Assembly: GCF_026239655.1 (NCBI RefSeq)
Contig: NZ_JAPIVO010000001.1
Location: forward strand, 248,001-312,000
Direction: 5' to 3'
Origin: Pedobacter sp. MR2016-24
Lineage (GTDB): Bacteria; Bacteroidota; Bacteroidia; Sphingobacteriales; Sphingobacteriaceae
DNA: 64,000 nucleotides
In this document: positions 60,621-64,000 of the stretch, piece after piece
How the letters are laid out: each line of letters begins with the position of its first letter
How positions within the stretch are numbered: position 1 is the first letter of the stretch
Notes under the pieces: model-generated
Told to the model about the DNA's origin: nothing
The model's database searches: none
The model's input: only the letters and a program-made list of their open reading frames with translations
Translations under genes and position numbers: made by a program

Positions 60621-60672
60621 TAGATAAACAAAAGCGCCGCTGGATATATCCAGCGGCGCTTTTGTTTATCTA
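60621..60672. terminator. perfect 52-bp palindromic bidirectional terminator
   Basis: The two 26-bp halves (60621-60646 and 60647-60672) are exact reverse complements, centre ATAT. The GC core AGCGCCGCTGGA/TCCAGCGGCGCT is flanked by CAAA/TTTG. It lies between convergent genes (DUF2383 and cphA) and would stop both. Confidence 0.93.
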
Positions 60673-60680
60673 ATGTACTT

Positions 60681-63296
60681 TTAAATACCGAATTCCTTAT
60701 CCAGATATTCTGATACTTTATCTATAGCATTGTCGATCGTATTACTCAGGATCGTAATGAAGGAACCAGATTTCGCTGTAGCAATCAGGTACTGCAGGCA
60801 GTCTGCGCCATTATTGTTGATAATGATTTCCATATCTGGTTTAACCTCTTTAATACCAGAAATCAGCAGGTCGATAAGTTCCTGTTGCTGTCTGCCACGC
60901 AGGTATTTCTCCTGACAGATGATGATTTTATCAAACATTTGTCCGGCTATCCTTGCTGTTTCGATAATATCTTCATCGCGCCTGTCTCCCGTACCAGAGA
61001 TCACACCTACATGTTCTGTTGCTTCAACTGTTTTAAGATAGTCTTTAATCCCGTTGAAACCGTTTGGATTGTGTGCGAAATCTACCAGGATTTTAAACTC
61101 TTTAAATTTAAAGATATTCATCCTGCCAGGGGTTTGTGCTGCAGACGGGATAAATGTTTCGAGCGACATGCGGATGTCTTCAATTTTGTATCCCCAGAGG
61201 AAAGTTGCCAATGTGGCTGCAAGTACGTTCTGAATCATGAAATCCACACTGCCACCAAAAGTTAATGGAATATGGGTTACTTTGTCAACCCTGATTTTCC
61301 AGTCGCCTTTTTTAATGGTCACATATCCATTTTCATAAATTGCTGCAGTGCCGCCTTTTTTACAATGGTCAACAATAACAGGATTACTTTCATTTGTACT
61401 GAAATAGGCGACTTTACAGTCTGCGGTGCTGGCAATTTTAACACAATATTTATTGTCTGCATTCAGTACGGCCCAGCCATCTCTTTTTACTGCTCCGATC
61501 ACTACGGCCTTAACTCTTGCCAGATCGGCCAGACTATGAATATCTGAAATGCCAAGGTGGTCTTCCTGGATATTGGTAATTACTCCAATATCACAGCGGT
61601 TAAATCCAAGTCCGGCTCTAAGTATACCTCCCCTTGCGGTTTCCAGCACTGCAAATTCCACGGTAGGGTCTCTCAGGATAAATTCTGTACTTACTGGTCC
61701 GGTAGTATCACCTTTCATCAGCAGGGTATTTTGCACATAAATTCCATCAGAAGTAGTATACCCGACTCTTGTTCCGTTACTTTTAACGATATGGGCAATC
61801 AGCCTTGTTGTCGTTGTTTTTCCATTGGTTCCGGTCACTGCAATAATGGGAATTCTTGCAGATTTACCCGGAGGATATAACATATCAATTACAGGAGCGG
61901 CAACGTTTCTCGGCAGGCCTTCACTTGGTGCAAGGTGCATCCTGAAACCAGGGGCTGCATTCACTTCAAGTACCACACCACCATTTTCTGTTAAAGGTTG
62001 TGTTAAGTTTTGCGCCATCACATCTATACCGCAGATATCTAATCCAATGATACGTGAAATACGTTCACTGATAAATATATTCTGTGGATGTACCAGATCG
62101 GTAACATCAATAGAAGTGCCACCAGTGCTTAGATTAGCGGTCGATTTTAAATAAACCAATTCACCATTAGGCACTATAGTTTCTAATGTATAGTCCTTTT
62201 TTGCAAGGAGATCAAGGGTATCACGGTCCACAAGGATTTCTGTCAGCACATTTTCATGTCCGTAACCTCGCCTTGGGTCTTCGTTTTCTTTGTCAATAAG
62301 TTCCTGAACGGAATTAATACCATTACCTGTCACATGAGCTGGTACACGTAATGCTGCCGCTACCATTTTATTGTCAATTACCAGGATTCTGAAATCGTAA
62401 CCGGTAATAAAGCTTTCAATGATAATTCTTCTGGAATACTGCTTAGCATATTCAAAAGCTAATATGGCTGCCTCCTCAGTTTTAACATTGATCGTCGCTC
62501 CTTTACCATGGTTGCCATCCAAAGGTTTAAAAACCAATGGGAAACCAACAGTTTTGATCGCATCCTGCAAATCTTCAATCTCTGAAATTGTAACTCCTTT
62601 AGCTACAGGAATAGCAGAATCCTTAAGCATTCTCTTGGTTTCGTCTTTATTCCCTGCAATATCAACAGCGATGCTGTTTGTTCTTTCGGTCATAGTGGCT
62701 CTGAAGCGCACCTGATTTTTGCCGTAACCTAATTGTATGAGGGAGCTTTTGTTCAGCCTGATCCAGGGAATACTTCTTGCAATGGCCTCATCCACGATAG
62801 AACCTGTACTTGGACCTAAGCGCTCTTGTTGTCTTAATTCTCTCAGGCGCTGAATATCAAAATCCAGATCATAATCATGGTTGTCGATCAGCGCTTCAGC
62901 AATTCTAACACTTGCCTCTGCTGCATACATACCTGCTTTCTCTTCCAGGTAGCTGAACACAACATTATAGATACCATCGGTTTTTGTTTGACGGGTTCTG
63001 CCAAATCCGGTATCCATACCTGCAAGGGTTTGTATTTCAAGAGCAATATGCTCTATTACGTGGCCCATCCAGGTACCTTCCTGAACACGGGCAAAAAAGC
63101 CACCCGGTTCACCTTTTGAGCACCTGTGCGTAAATAAACTTGGGATCATTTTTTCCAGACGATCACCAAATCCATCGACCAGATTTGTTGGACGTTGTTC
63201 CATGTCCTCCAGATCTAATCTCATTTGTATCAGTTTTTTCCTGTTGATCGACCAGATATTTGGTCCTCTTAGCACTTGGATGCCGAGTATTTTCAT
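60681..63296 (-). CDS. cphA: cyanophycin synthetase
   Basis: Makes the storage polymer cyanophycin (multi-L-arginyl-poly-L-aspartate) with ATP. The 871-residue protein has an N-terminal domain, a central ATP-grasp (about 200-470, with VFKPLDGNHGKGATINVK and EVNAAPGFRMH) and a C-terminal Mur-ligase-like domain (GTNGKTTTTRLIAHIV about 491-506; DFAHNPNGFNGI). The order fits CphA1. It is divergent from a cyanophycinase gene, so both synthesis and breakdown of the polymer are likely here. Leader inverted repeats precede it. Confidence 0.95.
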   Translation of the reverse strand: MKILGIQVLRGPNIWSINRKKLIQMRLDLEDMEQRPTNLVDGFGDRLEKMIPSLFTHRCSKGEPGGFFARVQEGTWMGHVIEHIALEIQTLAGMDTGFGRTRQTKTDGIYNVVFSYLEEKAGMYAAEASVRIAEALIDNHDYDLDFDIQRLRELRQQERLGPSTGSIVDEAIARSIPWIRLNKSSLIQLGYGKNQVRFRATMTERTNSIAVDIAGNKDETKRMLKDSAIPVAKGVTISEIEDLQDAIKTVGFPLVFKPLDGNHGKGATINVKTEEAAILAFEYAKQYSRRIIIESFITGYDFRILVIDNKMVAAALRVPAHVTGNGINSVQELIDKENEDPRRGYGHENVLTEILVDRDTLDLLAKKDYTLETIVPNGELVYLKSTANLSTGGTSIDVTDLVHPQNIFISERISRIIGLDICGIDVMAQNLTQPLTENGGVVLEVNAAPGFRMHLAPSEGLPRNVAAPVIDMLYPPGKSARIPIIAVTGTNGKTTTTRLIAHIVKSNGTRVGYTTSDGIYVQNTLLMKGDTTGPVSTEFILRDPTVEFAVLETARGGILRAGLGFNRCDIGVITNIQEDHLGISDIHSLADLARVKAVVIGAVKRDGWAVLNADNKYCVKIASTADCKVAYFSTNESNPVIVDHCKKGGTAAIYENGYVTIKKGDWKIRVDKVTHIPLTFGGSVDFMIQNVLAATLATFLWGYKIEDIRMSLETFIPSAAQTPGRMNIFKFKEFKILVDFAHNPNGFNGIKDYLKTVEATEHVGVISGTGDRRDEDIIETARIAGQMFDKIIICQEKYLRGRQQQELIDLLISGIKEVKPDMEIIINNNGADCLQYLIATAKSGSFITILSNTIDNAIDKVSEYLDKEFGI

Positions 63297-63716
63297 ATAA
63301 TATTTATTGTTTTTTTATTGTTATGAAGCTTTCGAAGCTTGTTAGTTTTAATATGAAGCTTTTCAGCTTTCATATAGTATCTATTGTATTTTTAAATACC
63401 AGGGCCATTTTTAGGACAGGATTTATTGTTCTTTTAAATCAGATGAATAAAATTTGTTTGAGTTTCTGCTCCTCGTTTTCTTTATGGTTTTTTACATAAA
63501 AACGCTGTGAAACCGGAGCATTAATATATAAATGTTTTTCAGGATAACGTGCAAATCGCCTGCCAAAATATTTTACTGATAAACGTGTATAAATCTAATC
63601 AAAGAATGGGATTTTTAAAGAAATAATTAGGTGTTCAGGACATATTATTAGCTGATAATGGTAATATTTAAAGTAAGGAACATATATTTGAAGTTATAGT
63701 ACAAGAAAAACGAAAC
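63297..63716. other. cphA-cphB intergenic region with inverted repeats
   Basis: About 420 bp without an ORF of coding character. On the cphA side it holds AAGCTT-TCG-AAGCTT (63326-63340) and ATATGAAGC with GCTTTCATAT (63351-63374, one-base bulge), both possible hairpins in the cphA leader. A -7 box for the plus-strand gene lies at 63683-63690. Confidence 0.55.
63683..63690 (+). promoter_or_regulatory. -7 box of the cyanophycinase gene
   Basis: TATATTTG fits TAnnTTTG; the leader to the ATG at 63717 would be about 20 nt. No clear -33 TTG. Confidence 0.45.
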
Positions 63717-64000
63717 ATGGTTCCAAAAGGCAAGTTGATTATTATAGGTGGTGCAATAAATACCGGGAGTTTTACTGAAACACAATTCGGACTTCCTCAA
63801 AATATGAATTTTTTTGAGAGGGGCATTCTAAAACGTATTACTACTGAGTCTGTAAAAGATACTGCATCACGTTTTGAGATTATCACAACAGCCTCTCTTG
63901 TTCCTGAGAAAGTAGGAGAAGAATACATCAAAGCATTTGCTCAGTTAGATGTTCATGATGTTGGTGTATTAAATATTGGTAACAGAGAACAGGCAAATGA
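63717..64000 (+). CDS. cphB: cyanophycinase (partial, cut by the window end)
   Basis: The first 94 residues of a protein starting MVPKGKLIIIGGAINTGSF. The GKLIIIGGA start and the RFEIITTASLVPEKVGEEYI segment match cyanophycinases, serine-type exopeptidases that release beta-Asp-Arg dipeptides from cyanophycin. The catalytic Ser motif lies beyond the window, so this is inferred from the N-terminus and from the divergent cphA. Confidence 0.85.
   Translation, partial: MVPKGKLIIIGGAINTGSFTETQFGLPQNMNFFERGILKRITTESVKDTASRFEIITTASLVPEKVGEEYIKAFAQLDVHDVGVLNIGNREQAN

Noticed and set aside
61549..62154. Several 60-109 residue ORFs on the plus strand
   Set aside because: Shadows of cphA on the opposite strand; no start signals or recognisable motifs.
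1..64000. CRISPR arrays, tRNA or rRNA genes, insertion sequences with transposases, prophage modules
   Set aside because: I saw no regularly spaced repeats, no cloverleaf with anticodon arms, no rRNA-like sequence, and no transposase or integrase ORF. The holin-family gene alone is not evidence of a phage.

Overview
The window looks like an ordinary chromosomal segment of a Bacteroidota bacterium, most likely Sphingobacteriaceae (Pedobacter-like). The evidence is the recurring TAnnTTTG -7 promoter boxes, the DUF4270 and LemA/DUF3137 genes, the many LxxC lipoproteins, a TonB-dependent receptor with an N-terminal carboxypeptidase-like domain, and the Bacteroidota-style gene neighbourhoods. The genus is inference; no rRNA or tRNA gene is visible to confirm it.

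Layout. 1-3.2 kb: pyrH-frr and an ABC exporter. 3.2-10.3 kb, minus strand: an MFS exporter, an internally deleted alpha/beta hydrolase, thiE, a TPP-riboswitch-controlled TonB-dependent receptor, a PnuC-type transporter with an overlapping P-loop kinase, and a lipoprotein. Together these form a vitamin (probably thiamine) acquisition locus. 10.5-15 kb: carB without the usual C-terminal allosteric domain, then lemA-DUF3137. 15-20 kb, minus strand: radA, rng, a 29-residue bS22/mS38-like basic protein, a TPR protein and HU. 19.8-26.3 kb: mutY-ssb, DUF4270 and a one-domain glycogen-synthase-like gene, panC-panD, and an acyl-CoA dehydrogenase.

26.3-29.1 kb is the most unusual part. An extended imperfect palindrome is followed by a truncated copy of a phage-holin-family gene. 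Then come an AT-rich segment with a lipoprotein/bulb-lectin gene pair and the intact holin-family gene. The two holin copies are direct repeats of 224 bp flanking the lectin pair. 29.1-34.7 kb: a lipoprotein and the rimP-nusA-infB translation operon, preceded by a possible attenuator.

34.8-49.2 kb: thirteen glycosyltransferase-like genes (GT2, GT4, GT11 and GT61 types) and one MsbA/PglK-like ABC exporter. Eleven of these fourteen genes form one tight minus-strand operon. This is a surface glycan (LPS, capsule or glycoprotein glycan) assembly locus without sugar-nucleotide, polymerase or initiating-transferase genes in the window.

49.3-60.6 kb: meaB, an OmpA-family porin with a strong promoter, a 43-residue membrane protein, ridA, an EamA transporter, recG, a serine hydrolase, fumC, a lipoprotein, an S1/P1 nuclease, a low-molecular-weight phosphatase and a DUF2383-type protein. 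A perfect 52-bp palindromic terminator follows. 60.7-64 kb: cyanophycin synthetase and, divergent to it, the start of a cyanophycinase, suggesting storage of nitrogen as cyanophycin.

Most of the window is housekeeping. I did not find a clearly new multi-gene system. The best leads are the lectin island between duplicated holin fragments, the rimP leader hairpin, the overlapping palindromes at the acyl-CoA dehydrogenase promoter, the decayed hydrolase and glycogen-synthase paralogues, and the two very small genes.
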